Source of the DNA: Tridacna crocea
Taxonomy: Eukaryota; Mollusca; Bivalvia; Cardiida; Cardiidae
Direction of reading: 5' to 3'
NCBI GenBank assembly: GCA_943736015.1
Contig: OX031064.1
Location: forward strand, 38,925,361 to 38,989,360
Length of the DNA stretch: 64,000 nucleotides
Shown: piece by piece, positions 54,481 to 64,000 of the stretch
Layout of the letters: each line of letters opens with the position of its first letter
Position numbering within the stretch: position 1 is the stretch's first letter
Position numbers and translations under genes: made by a program
Notes under the pieces: generated by a model
Database searches by the model: none
What the model saw: only the letters and a program-made list of their open reading frames with translations
Told to the model about the DNA's origin: nothing

Positions 54481-54692
54481 TTAACTCTTTACCCTTCTTT
54501 TAACGACCCGAGAAAGAAGCCTTTTGAATACATTGTGAGAAAAGGAGAAAATGCTGGCAACCAGCATTTTCTCCTTTTACCACAATGTTTTCTACCCTTA
54601 AATCACAAAACAAATTTCAACATTAATGTTGTCGTCTGCATATGCTTTCAGTTTGGGCTTGTCTAGAATTTTGTTGTTTGGTAAAGAGTTAA
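54481..54692 (+). mobile_element. Family A hairpin MITE, complete
   Basis: TTAA at 54481 and 54689; core near 54558. The stretch 54693-55211 was searched for the first PSMD4 exon without success. Confidence 0.85.
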
Positions 54693-55211
54693 ACTGACAA
54701 CAAGGAAAGGCAGTTAGCGCTTTATCTTTGCTACTAGAAAATCTAGGATGGACTTGAGACGATACGGTGCACAATAAATGTCCCAATAATTGGATATGAA
54801 AAAACTCGCCAAAGCATCTCATAATTGAGACTGGTCAATGCATACCATCAAAGCAATATTCATCAAAAGTCTCAGGAATTAATACAATTTTACCCGCATT
54901 TTTCAAATTTCCAAGTAGCCCAGGCAGAGATTTTTTGTCTCTGTGCAAAACTTTGATGCTTTCAAAAACTTTGACATGCCATAGTACCTCTGGCATTAAT
55001 GAGATATTTACAAGAAAACACTCTTAGGTATATTGTAACACATTTAAAATGAAGGGTTAAGGTCTTACGGATAGGTTCGTACAGGTTTATTTGGCAGTCA
55101 ACATTAATAGATGAAAATATGATTGATGTGTATGGCATTAATCTCTGATCAGTTTCGATAGTTTACTGTGTTATTGTATTTTCATGCATTCAAATTTTTC
55201 TCTTTTGACAG

Positions 55212-55352
55212 TGTTGACAACAGTGATTATATGAGAAATGGAGACTTTGTGCCAACTAGATTGCAAGCACAGCAAGATGCGGTAAACTTGGTCTGCCACT
55301 CCAAAACAAGGTCTAATCCTGAAAATAATGTTGGGCTCATTGTTATGTCAAA
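55212..55352 (+). CDS. PSMD4: PSMD4 exon (vWA, first strand and helix)
   Basis: After a TTTTGACAG acceptor the first base completes a Cys codon begun in the missing exon, then VDNSDYM. Ends with two bases of the Asn codon before GTAAGA. Confidence 0.95.
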
Positions 55353-58300
55353 GTAAGAGCACACGTAATTTTACTACTGATATTTATATGAACTTTTTTT
55401 TTAACCTAAAAGTGTACAATTAAAGATCTTAACCCTTTAACAAACACTCCTGTGGTTTAAAAACAGTAACAAAGGAGTCTTTTGTAAACATTGTGGGAGA
55501 AGGAGAAAATGGATGTGATCAGATAATACATCTAAATTATGGCTTGGGTTAACCCATTACCACACAATCCCTACTTTTGATGACCCCGAAAAAGAAGCCT
55601 TTAAAAAACATTGTGGGAAAAGGAGAAAATGCTGGTAACCAGCATTTTCTCCTTTTCCCACAATGTTTTCTATTCTTTAGAAAACAAATTTCAAATTTTA
55701 AGTCACTTTTATTTCGTTGTCTGGAAATGCTTTCGATTTGGACAAGCCTAAAATTTTGTCGTTTGGTAATGGGTTAAAAGGAGTTAATTTGGCATTTCCT
55801 TGTGCAAGAGCTACAGTTTGTTTTCAGTTACCTTGTTATTATTAATGAAGATCATACTTTTCAAGCTAGTGTTGTATGTGAAAATAAAAACACCAGATGA
55901 GCTCTGACCTCTGTTCCTTAACCCTTTACCGTACAATCCCAGCTTTTAATGGCCCTTAGGAAGAAGCTGTTTGAAAACATTCTGGGAAAAGGAGAAAATG
56001 CTGGTTGCCAGCATTTTCTTCTTTTCCCAAAATATTTTCTACCCTTTCAATAACCGATTTCAATTTTGGAGTCATACTTATTTTGTGATCTCCAAATGCT
56101 TTCATTTCATACAAGTCTACTACATGTACTGTGTCAGTGGTAAAGAGTTAAAGTCAAATAATTATGTCCTATTAATTTGTAGCTTTCATTTACCGGTACT
56201 CTACATACTAGTTATAGAAAAGGCTTCTATCAGAAATGGAATATTGGATTATTGGCTGTAAAACAGGAAGACTTGAAAGATCCAGTTTTCATATATATTT
56301 AATTTTGATGGAGGTAAAAACACATTATCACCATGGAAGGATTTCATATTTGTGCAACTGAGTTGAGTTTTCAGTAAAGATATTTCAGAAATTCAACCTT
56401 TTTATGTGTGTATGTTGTTGCTGATCAGTTTAAAAGAATCTTGCATGATTATTTTTTTTTTGTTCTTGAATAAGTTATTTAACCCCTTTAGCTGCTAAGC
56501 ATGACTGCAGAGTGTAGATCAAGATCAGGCTGCGCAGAATATATATTACATGTAGAATTTTTATAACGTTTACAGGAATGACCATTTTTTCTTTTTAGTG
56601 TTGAGGTCCTCACCACCCTTACAGCTGATGTTGGACGGATTCTCAGCAAACTGCACCAGGTTCAGCCCAAAGGGAACATAAGGTTCTGTACAGCTGTCAA
56701 AGTAGCTCATGTAAGTCAAATTGTACAAATAGTTTTTTTTTTTGCCCTTGTAACGTCGAACCATGATTTAATAGCTTATGTGTACAGTGCTGAGGAAAAT
56801 CATGCAGCACAGAACTTGGATCTATAATGTTTCGTTGCCAGTTTTATCTGGGCAATACATCTTTAAAAATGAAATATCCGCATCATATACTGACATATAT
56901 ATACTGTATATACTGAGAATGTCCATTTCATCTATTTCAAAGCATCACACGGCTGATAATTGGTTGCAGGCATGGATGGTAAGCTAGAGATTCACACAGT
57001 TTGCTGGTTCATAGTTTTGTTTTTGATGCATTTGCAGTGAAAAAAAATCATCTCAAAGATAAACTATTGATTAAGAAATCTGAAATAGTCTTTATCCCTG
57101 TCATAGATAAGTTTATTTACTCTTTACCAAATGACAAAATTACAGACTGTTCCAAATTGAAAGCATTTGCAGACAACAAATTTAAGGTGACTGAAAAATA
57201 AAAATTTGGTTTGGGAAGGGTAGAAAACATTGTGGGAAAAGAAGAAAATGCTGGTTACCAGCATTTTCTCCTTTTCCTACAATGTTTTCATAAGGCATTT
57301 TCCTAGGGTCGTTAAAAGTGGGGATTGTGTGGTAAAGAGTTAACAGAAAGCATTATGATTTGACCTCTGAGGGCCATATACTGCTTACTGGTGTGACAAG
57401 CATCATGTGACTCAATATTAACCCTTACCACACAATCCCAAGTTGTAACAGCTCTAGGAAAAGAGGCTTTGATAACTTTGTTAGTTGGTTGTATTGAGGT
57501 TTAACACCACTTTAACAGCTAAGGTCATATCATAGGGGTCGGTGACGCACATGTGTTTCCTGGCTTTCTCATGCCGGCACTTACACAACTTTCTTTCCAA
57601 AGCTACCAACTACTTTTCTCAAATGCTTCAGCAGAGGTGAGAGGCGAAAATGCGCCGGAAAGAAAGTTGCCTCAACTGGGTATTGAACTCACAACCACCA
57701 GGTCATGAGTTCGATAAGCTCACCACTGAGCCACCCAGGCGGGCTGATAACTTTGTGGAAAAAGGACAAAAAGCTGGTAACCAGCATTTTCTTCTTTTTC
57801 CCACATGTTCTGCAATTTTGAAGACATGAAGATTTCCTCCACATTTGCTTTGTAATTATACTACTGTTTTTTACTTGGATAAGTCTAAAATTTGTGGCAG
57901 AGACTTAACATAGTGACATGTGCCACAAGTTCATGCAGATTTCTTCATATTACTGTATATTACAGTTAGCACTAAAGCATAGACAAGGCAAAAACCATCG
58001 TATGAGAATCGTTGTATTTGTTGGAAGTCCAATTGATGATGAAGAGAAGGAGGTAAGTGACACATACTAGCTGACTTTACTTAACTCTTTACCAAACAAC
58101 AAATTTTGGACCCTTCCAAACCACTGAAGAAGAAGCCTTTTGAAAACATTGTGGAAAGGAGAAAATGCTGGTAATCAGCATTTTCTCCTTTTTCCACAAA
58201 AGTTCCACACTATCAAAGAAAAATTGCACCATTTGAGCTACTTTGAAATTGTCTTCTGCAACTTCTTTAAATTTAGACAGGTCTAAAATTTTGCTGTCAG

Positions 58301-61300
58301 TAACAGGTTAAAATGTTAGTTTTTCAAAAATACCTCTTGATGACTTTAGATTTCACCAAATTATAAGCATATGCAGATAGCCAATGGTTTTCACTTGAGT
58401 GATGGCAATGTATCACAGGATCACACTAGAAGAAGGCGGTTGTACCACCGAAAGCTCATGTAAATTATTATTGTTAAAAATGTTAATTTTTATCATTGAC
58501 AGAATTAAGTGAGACTCAGTGACACCATACATGACAGTAGAACTAATTGAAAAAATGAAATAGAAAAAATGATAGAAAGAAAAAAATGAAATATGATTTC
58601 CAATTCAGATCGTGAAACTTGCAAAGAAGCTGAAGAAAGAGAAAGTTAGCGTAGATGTTATCAACTTTGGTGAAGAGGTACGGATATTGTTTTGTTTGAA
58701 CTTTACCTTGTATCACTATTTACACAATCCCATGATGAACTTATTTTATTAAATTGTGACACAAGTTTTAGCCCTTTCCCAAACAATATCTGGTTTTCAG
58801 GGGTCAGGGATAGAAGCCTTTTGAAAACATTGTGGGAAAAGGAGAAAATGCTGGTAGCCAGCATTTTCTCCTTTTTCCACAATGTTTTCTACCCTGTCAT
58901 ATAGCAAAATCATCATTTTAGCAAGTTCTTATCTACAGAATGCTTTCAGTTTGGTGTGGTCCAAAATTTCCTGTTTAGGAAAGGGTTAACATGGGTTTTG
59001 AGAATGTTATTTATCCTTGTTGTATTGCAAGTTGGGTTAAAACTGAAAAGTACAAAAAAGTTGGCCCTGTTCATAATATAATTTATATATCAAAGAGCTG
59101 CAGTTTTAACTCTTTACCAAACGAAAAAATTATTGACTGCTCCAAATTGAAAGCATTAGCAGACAACAAAATAAATGTGACTCGAGAATTGAAATTTGGT
59201 TTAGAGAGGGTAGAAAACATTGTTGGAAAAGGAGAAAATGCTGGTTACCAGCATTTTCTCCTTTTCCCACAATGTTTTCAAAAGCCTTCTCTTTCAGGGT
59301 GGTTAAAAGTCAGGATTGTGTGGTAAAGGGTTAAGGGTCATTGTCCACTTTTGCTTTTCCAAGAAATTTTCACAAAATTCTATACTGGTAGATCCAAAAT
59401 GTACTGTCTAATGGTTATAATGTAATCTGTTCTTGATTTAACTCTTTACCAAACGACAGAATTTTTTACCTATCCAAATTGAAAGCATTTGCAGACGGCA
59501 AAACAAAATTAATGTGAATCAAAAATTGAAATTGGATTTGCAAGGTTAGAAAACATTGTGGGAAAAGAAGAAAATGCTGGTTACCAGCATTTTCTTCTTT
59601 TTTCACAATGTTTTCAAAAAGCTTCTTTTTCAGGGTCATTGATAGTCGGGATTGTGTTGCAAAGAGTTCAGGATAGGACAAAATTTTAGACTTGTCCAAA
59701 TTTGAAGCATTTGCAGACAACAAAAATAATGTAACTCAAAAATTGAAATTTGTTTTGGGAAGGGTAGAAAACGTTATGGGAAAAGGAGAAAATGCTGGTT
59801 ACCACCATTTTCTTCTTTTCCCATAATGTTTTCAGATGGCTTCTTTCTCGGGTCATGATTGTGTGCTAAAGGTTAATACACCTCTGCGGGCTAAGAGTGC
59901 AGTGTAGTGCCTTTTGTCAAAGCAGTGCAGGGTTCTGTTGTTAATATTAACTATTTAAACCAAACAGGCCAATGAATAAGTGAGCTGTTATTATGATTTT
60001 AAGTGTACATTATTCATTTTTAAAGCAGCATTAAACAAAATATCATTGCTACTATTTTACAGAGTACGAACACTGAAAAATTAACAGAATTTGTCAATAC
60101 AATCAATGGAAAAGATGGCACAAGGTAAGCAAATATTAGCTGGAAAAAAATTAAGGAAAAGGATAAGATGAATGACCATCACTTAAAGATGCCTGTCTAC
60201 AGCCGGTGAGCAGAAACGCTGTTAAATTTCAAAAAGAAAAATAGAATGGTACAGAAATCTGTCCTTTGTGTACACAAGGATAAATTACTGACATCTATCG
60301 TGTAAATGAAAAAAGAAACACGGTGGTTTGTGTGAAAAACCGAAAATTGTCCAGAAGAAAACTGGCTGACGATCGAAGCTGTAAACAATGATGGTGACTC
60401 ACGGAAATTTATCGTTGGTTTCCGCCTAGAGTCGGATACGGTGTAACTTACATATAGGCTTCAATCTCCGTCTAAAAATAGAGGCTGCAACAGAGAACAT
60501 CCATTTTCCTTTATTTACCGCATCAAGGCCAAGGTCAAATATAGTCACGTTACAAAATGCATGATCATCATACGAATCTACCCGAGTGTATAACTGATAT
60601 CGAAAATCTTCGATTCAAAATCCGGAAACGACCAGTCTGTTTACATTGAAGGCCGCAAGTCCGCGAAATGCATTTTCCGTCAGGCGTAATCTAAGCAACC
60701 TTGCAACTGTCGGGCGCAATATTTGGCATAGATATATAAGAATGACTATATTTTGATAAAATAAAAACAAAATTAGTTAAAACTGGCTTAAAATGAGTAT
60801 TATTGCCTCTTTAAGGCCAGTATTGTTGAATTACACCCACTGAAAAAAGTACCAGAGGCACAAAAGGAGTGAAAGGAACAAGTTTGTCAGATTTACTTAT
60901 GTTGAGAAGATTATTAGCAATTGCTCATTTGAAACAATTTATCTCGTTTCAAGAAATTTTTTTTTTTTTAATGGTAACTTAAACTATTTCTAAGTCTAAA
61001 ACAGATATTTTTATATCATTACTTTAACCCTTTACTTCATAATCTGAAGGTTTAAAAACCTAAAGGAAAAGATTTTTGAAAACATTTGAAAGAAAATAAG
61101 AAAATACAGGTCACAAGCACTTTCTCTTTTTCCAACAACCACCAAATGAAAAACACTTTTATTAGAAAAATCTTTTGAACTATCTTCTGTAAAGTCTTTC
61201 AATATGATCAAGTCAGCTTTTTTACTTTTCATTGCCATGATTTATCTTTGGATAGGCAGAAAACAGTGTCGCAAAGGGTAAGAAAGCCTTCTGCCTCATG

Positions 61301-62911
61301 ATTGTAATATTACACAGGATTGTTTGGTCGAGATCTCAGTCTTTAAAAAAGAAAGAGCAAAGAAATTGATAAAAATACAAGAACTTAAGAAAGCATAGAG
61401 AGGTGTAATAACTGCTGTGATATAACTGAAATAATGTTTCGTTTGTCTTTTATTGTTTGATAGCTCTCATCTTGTGACCGTCCCACCAGGCCCTCTTCTC
61501 TCAGAAGCCTTGGTAAACTCTCCTGTGATTGTTGGTGAAGATGGTGCGGGAGTGGCCATGCAAACCACTGGATTTGAATTTGGAGTTGATCCAAATGAAG
61601 ACCCAGAACTGGCACTTGCTCTGAGAGTATCCATGGAAGAACAGAGAGCTAGACAGGAAGAAGAGGCCCGCAAAGTAAAGGCAGAATCTGCCGAGGAGGC
61701 AGGAGCTGGTGGTGGAGTGGAGGCAACAACAGATGAGGCTATGTTAGAGCAGGCAATTTCAATGTCTATAAGTCAGCCCTCTAATGACCAAACACCCAGT
61801 GTTCCAGATTTTGCTAGTATGTCAGAAGAGGATCAGATTGCTTATGCTGTTCAAATGTCAATGGCAAATTCTGGTAAGATTGAAAGTTAATGAACCTTTT
61901 ACCACGCAATCCCGACTTTAACGACCCTGATAAAGATGCCTTTTGAAAACATTGTGGGAAAAGGAGAAAATGCTGGTAACCAGCATTTTTTCCTTTTCCA
62001 GCAATGTTTTCTACCCTTCCCAAAACAAGTTACAAATTTTTAGCAACTTTTATTTCATTGCCTGCAAATGCTTTCAAGTTGGACCAGTCTTAAAATTTGT
62101 TGTTTGGTAAAGAGTTAACTTCAAGCTGTATTATTCCATGTTTCAAATACTCTGAGAACTCTGCTGTTTTCCCAAAACTATATAGAAAAAAAAAAAGAAT
62201 AAAAATCATGGCTAACAGTGTTTTCTCCTTTTGTCACAATGCAGCTTACCTCCTAGAAACAAGTCCAGTGTTTTTAGCTAAATGTTTATTTATCAAGAAG
62301 TTATTGGCCACTAAATCGGCGGTGTAGTTTAGAGAAAATGCAAGCACAAAGAAAATTACAGAAACATGGGAGCCAAGCATGCTTAACCTTTTACCAAACA
62401 ACAATACTTTAGCCTTCGAATTGAAAGCATCTGCAGAAGACAAAAATAGCTGAAATGATTGAGTAGAAAACATTTTAGAAAAAAGGAGAAAAGGCTGGTT
62501 ACCAGCATTTTCTCCTTTTCCTGCAATGTTTTCATAAAGCTTTTACCTTAGGCTCATTTAAAGTAGGAATCGCTTGGTAAAGGGTTAATGTAACACTGTG
62601 ATATACGGTACAAGTGTGTCATCAGCGTTATGGATCCTAAAAATTGAATTTGTCTAACAGCTGTCTAAATCATGGTATACACTGGTCCTTTGACCAATAG
62701 CATAAAGTTTTGGCCTTGGTCAGCTGTCAACATTGCACACATAGGCTTACTTGGGTCAATATTGTTTACAGATATGTTAAGCCTCCTTTTCTTAGAGCAT
62801 TATTATCATGTTTCATGTACTATTTTCACAGCGGATAATTCTAGTTCCAATACCCCGGCACCCATGGAGACTGAAGAAGGTGGCTCTGCGGAGAAATCTG
62901 ATAAAGATAAG
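55212..62911 (+). CDS. PSMD4: 26S proteasome ubiquitin receptor Rpn10/PSMD4, internal seven exons
   Basis: Exons 55212-55352, 56599-56710, 57966-58052, 58609-58677, 60063-60124, 61464-61873 and 62832-62911 join without a frame break and give about 320 residues of the roughly 380 usual. The N-terminal von Willebrand A fold covers the first five exons and part of the sixth ([32 protein letters not shown]). Exon 61464 carries UIM1 ([12 protein letters not shown]) and most of UIM2 ([10 protein letters not shown]). Rpn10 sits at the base/lid junction of the 19S particle and binds polyubiquitin through its UIMs. The first exon (about 8 residues) and the C-terminus are not in the window. Confidence 0.95.
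55429..55515 (+). repeat. Family A MITE, left half only
   Basis: TTAACCCTTTAACAAACACT to GTGGGAGAAGGAGAAAATGG, then unrelated sequence; 76 bases after the exon donor. Confidence 0.65.
55559..55777 (+). mobile_element. Family A hairpin MITE, complete
   Basis: TTAA at 55559 and 55774; perfect core near 55636; one of the best-preserved copies. Confidence 0.9.
55918..56151 (+). mobile_element. Family A hairpin MITE, complete
   Basis: TTAA at 55918 and 56148; core centre GGTTGCCAGC slightly changed. Confidence 0.85.
56505..56560. repeat. Family D half hairpin
   Basis: GCAGAGTGTAGATCAAGATC with AGGCTGCGCAGAAT and no second arm. Confidence 0.5.
56599..56710 (+). CDS. PSMD4: PSMD4 exon
   Basis: [20 protein letters not shown] and CTAVKVAH; acceptor CTTTTTAG, donor GTAAGT, ends in phase 0. 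Confidence 0.95.
57114..57343 (-). mobile_element. Family A hairpin MITE, reverse
   Basis: Left end TTTACTCTTTACCAAATGAC with TTAA changed to TTTA; right TTAA at 57340. Confidence 0.85.
57418..57908 (+). mobile_element. Family A MITE interrupted by a SINE
   Basis: TTAA at 57418 and 57905. The two halves join across the SINE at 57482-57744. Confidence 0.8.
57482..57744 (-). mobile_element. tRNA-derived SINE with 12-bp target duplication
   Basis: Flanked by TGATAACTTTGT at 57470-57481 and 57745-57756. The minus strand starts GCCCGCCTGGGTGGCTCAGT (A box) with a B-box-like GTGAGTTCAATACCC. The body has CTTTCTTTCCGGCGCATTTT. Different family from the SINE at 28742. Confidence 0.9.
57966..58052 (+). 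CDS. PSMD4: PSMD4 exon
   Basis: 29 codons: [23 protein letters not shown]; acceptor TATTACAG, donor GTAAGT, phase 0 at both ends. Confidence 0.95.
58081..58311. mobile_element. Family A hairpin MITE, diverged
   Basis: TTAA at 58081 and 58308; starts 28 bases after the exon donor. Core AATGCTGGTAATCAGCATT. Confidence 0.85.
58609..58677 (+). CDS. PSMD4: PSMD4 exon
   Basis: 23 codons, [20 protein letters not shown] and GEE; acceptor AATTCAG, donor GTACGG. Confidence 0.95.
58768..58989 (+). mobile_element. Family A hairpin MITE
   Basis: Left end TTAGCCCTTTCCCAAAC (TTAA eroded), right TTAA at 58986; core near 58855. Confidence 0.85.
59106..59334 (-). mobile_element. Family A hairpin MITE, complete, reverse
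   Basis: TTAA at 59106 and 59331; core near 59244 with one mismatch. Confidence 0.9.
59438..59670 (-). mobile_element. Family A hairpin MITE, reverse
   Basis: Left TTAA at 59438; both arms carry GAAGAAAATGC / GCATTTTCTTC, a paired change. The right end runs directly into the next copy. Confidence 0.85.
59671..59876 (-). mobile_element. Family A hairpin MITE, reverse, abutting
   Basis: Starts within GGACAAAATTTTAGAC, right TTAA at 59873; its first bases are missing, consistent with deletion between neighbours. Confidence 0.8.
60063..60124 (+). CDS. PSMD4: PSMD4 exon
   Basis: [20 protein letters not shown] plus two bases of a Ser codon; acceptor TATTTTACAG, donor GTAAGC. Confidence 0.95.
60187..60810. 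mobile_element. TTAA-flanked element, 624 bp
   Basis: Lies between TTAA at 60183 and 60811 with short inverted ends AGATGCC and ...TGCCTCT. Richer in CG than the surrounding intron. Single copy in this window; a related start (TTAAAGGCCTAGTAGAGGCC) appears near 63952. Confidence 0.55.
61024..61235 (+). mobile_element. Family A MITE, heavily diverged
   Basis: TTAA at 61024, CATTTGAAAGAAAATAAGAA core, no right TTAA. Confidence 0.6.
61464..61873 (+). CDS. PSMD4: PSMD4 exon with both ubiquitin-interacting motifs
   Basis: 410 bases: [15 protein letters not shown], then [20 protein letters not shown] (UIM1), an Ala/Glu linker, and [18 protein letters not shown] (UIM2). The Ala-Leu-x-x-Ser cores needed for ubiquitin binding are present. 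Donor GTAAGA; a MITE begins 14 bases later. Confidence 0.95.
61887..62118 (+). mobile_element. Family A hairpin MITE next to a 5' splice site
   Basis: TTAA at 61887 and 62115; core near 61978. Unusually close to the exon donor at 61874. Confidence 0.85.
62200..62250 (+). repeat. Family A core fragment
   Basis: GCTAACAGTGTTTTCTCCTT then TTGTCACAATGCAGC; only one arm. Confidence 0.45.
62383..62587 (-). mobile_element. Family A hairpin MITE, complete, reverse
   Basis: TTAA at 62383 and 62584; one arm reads AAAAAAGGAGAAAAGGC. Confidence 0.85.
62832..62911 (+). CDS. PSMD4: PSMD4 exon, last in the window
   Basis: [20 protein letters not shown] and EKSDKDK; acceptor ATTTTCACAG, donor GTATAG. The conserved C-terminal segment that follows in other animals is not found before 64000. 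Confidence 0.9.
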
Positions 62912-62966
62912 GTATAGGGTTTAAATCACATTTTGTTATTTGTAAAATGGAGCACTGTAGAAATGC

Positions 62967-63194
62967 TTAATCCTTTTCCAAATGAACATTTTTTAGACTG
63001 GTCCAAATTGAAAGCACTTGCAGACAACAAAATCAGCAAAACTCAAAAACTGAAATTTGTTTCCAGAAGGGTAGAAAACATTGTGGGAAAAGGAGAAAAT
63101 GCTGGTAACCAGCATTTTCTCCTTTTCCCACAATGTTTTCAAAAGGCTTTTATCTCAGGGTCGTAAAAACTAGGGATTGTTTGGAAAGGGTTAA
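62967..63194 (-). mobile_element. Family A hairpin MITE, complete, reverse
   Basis: TTAA at 62967 and 63191; perfect core near 63106. Confidence 0.9.
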
Positions 63195-63474
63195 AGCAAC
63201 ATCTTTATTAGGCCCATTGTAAGGAACAATATTTAGTCTCTGCAGTTAGGTGCATGGAGAATTTTAGCAACCTTTGTCAAAGATGTTGAAACTTGTAACA
63301 ACTTCATGCTCTTGCATGCATGGATACAATTTTGTCTGGCAACTGCCTGGATCATGTTGTAGTATGGTCCTTGGATATGCATGAAATTCACGAAAAGCAT
63401 GAAGTATTAACCTATGTCGGCGTACACTCACAGTGCAAACAGACATGGGTAGATACTTTTTGCAGATGCCTGGC

Positions 63475-63703
63475 TTAACCCTTCACAAAACAACAAAATT
63501 TTAGACTGGTCCAAATTGAAAACATTTGCAGATGACAAAATAAATGTAACTGTAAATGTTAAATTTTGTTTGGGAAGGATAGAAAACATTGTGGGAAAAG
63601 GAGAAAATGCTGGTTACCAGCATTTTCTCCTTTTCCCACAATGTTTTCAAAAGGCTTCTTTCTTAAGGTCGTTTAAAGTTGGGATTATGTGGTAAGGAGT
63701 TAA
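63475..63703 (-). mobile_element. Family A hairpin MITE, complete, reverse
   Basis: TTAA at 63475 and 63700; perfect core near 63614. The last 300 bases of the window hold no other feature. Confidence 0.9.
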
Positions 63704-64000
63704 GCCTCATTTTCATAAATAAGCTTGTGTTGTATCCAATGGTGACAGGACGTCTTAACAACATCAGGCTATAGCTAGGATGCTCTTGACCCGTCTTGAC
63801 TCTTTAGGTTAGTGTACAAAACAGAGAGGAAATAATTAACCTTTTGTGACAATGAAATGTCTGTTCAATTCAGTTAGTTCATTTTGTTCATATTAGAATT
63901 CATGGCTAAACAAAGTTGTAAATGTCACCTATTCATAGTTGTACATTGTGCTTAAAGGCCTAGTAGAGGCCAAAATATCAAAGTAGATGTTGTTATAATT

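Noticed and set aside
55559-55777. microRNA precursor
   Set aside because: The hairpin is a MITE core present in dozens of copies with near-perfect pairing; no evidence of a defined mature arm.

Overview
Organism. This is animal nuclear DNA: split genes with GT/AG introns, (A+T)-rich intergenic sequence and a very heavy transposon load. Several repeats point to a bivalve mollusc, especially the AGCTCACCTGAGC-type dispersed element at 15651-17142 and the abundant short palindromic MITEs. The species cannot be fixed from the window.

Layout. 1-8894: a Ty3/Gypsy element with the end of gag, an intact pol with a chromodomain, an intact baculovirus-F-like env, and an LTR/leader region; its 5' LTR lies left of the window. 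8895-13900: decayed DNA transposons and hairpin MITEs. 13974-20034: a two-exon class B/adhesion-like GPCR with a somatomedin-B-like module. 20035-33800: almost purely mobile DNA, including a LINE pseudogene split by a Mutator-like element that carries a small Cys-rich (ZAD-like) exon. 33824-39723: a three-coding-exon PLAC8-family gene with element-filled introns. 39724-48360: more MITEs, a truncated gene-carrying foldback copy and a LINE with a long open RT frame. 49038-53071: a 4-kb terminal-inverted-repeat element carrying eleven dispersed copies of a 14-mer, CTCACCTCCGTAAC. 55212 to the right edge: seven internal exons of PSMD4 (proteasome ubiquitin receptor Rpn10), whose introns hold about 16 copies of one palindromic TTAA-flanked MITE. 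The first and last PSMD4 exons are not in view.

How it fits together. Host coding sequence is only about 4.3 kb in three unrelated genes (a receptor, a Cys-rich membrane/regulatory protein and a proteasome subunit); nothing suggests shared regulation. Most of the rest is layered transposition whose order can be read from target duplications and empty sites: a MITE inside a MITE at TTAA, a hAT-like element inside another element whose empty site survives 30 kb away, SINEs inside MITEs with 12-bp duplications, and a Mutator-like element inside a LINE with a 9-bp duplication. Three unrelated-looking MITE families all sit between TTAA tetranucleotides, which suggests piggyBac-type mobilisation.
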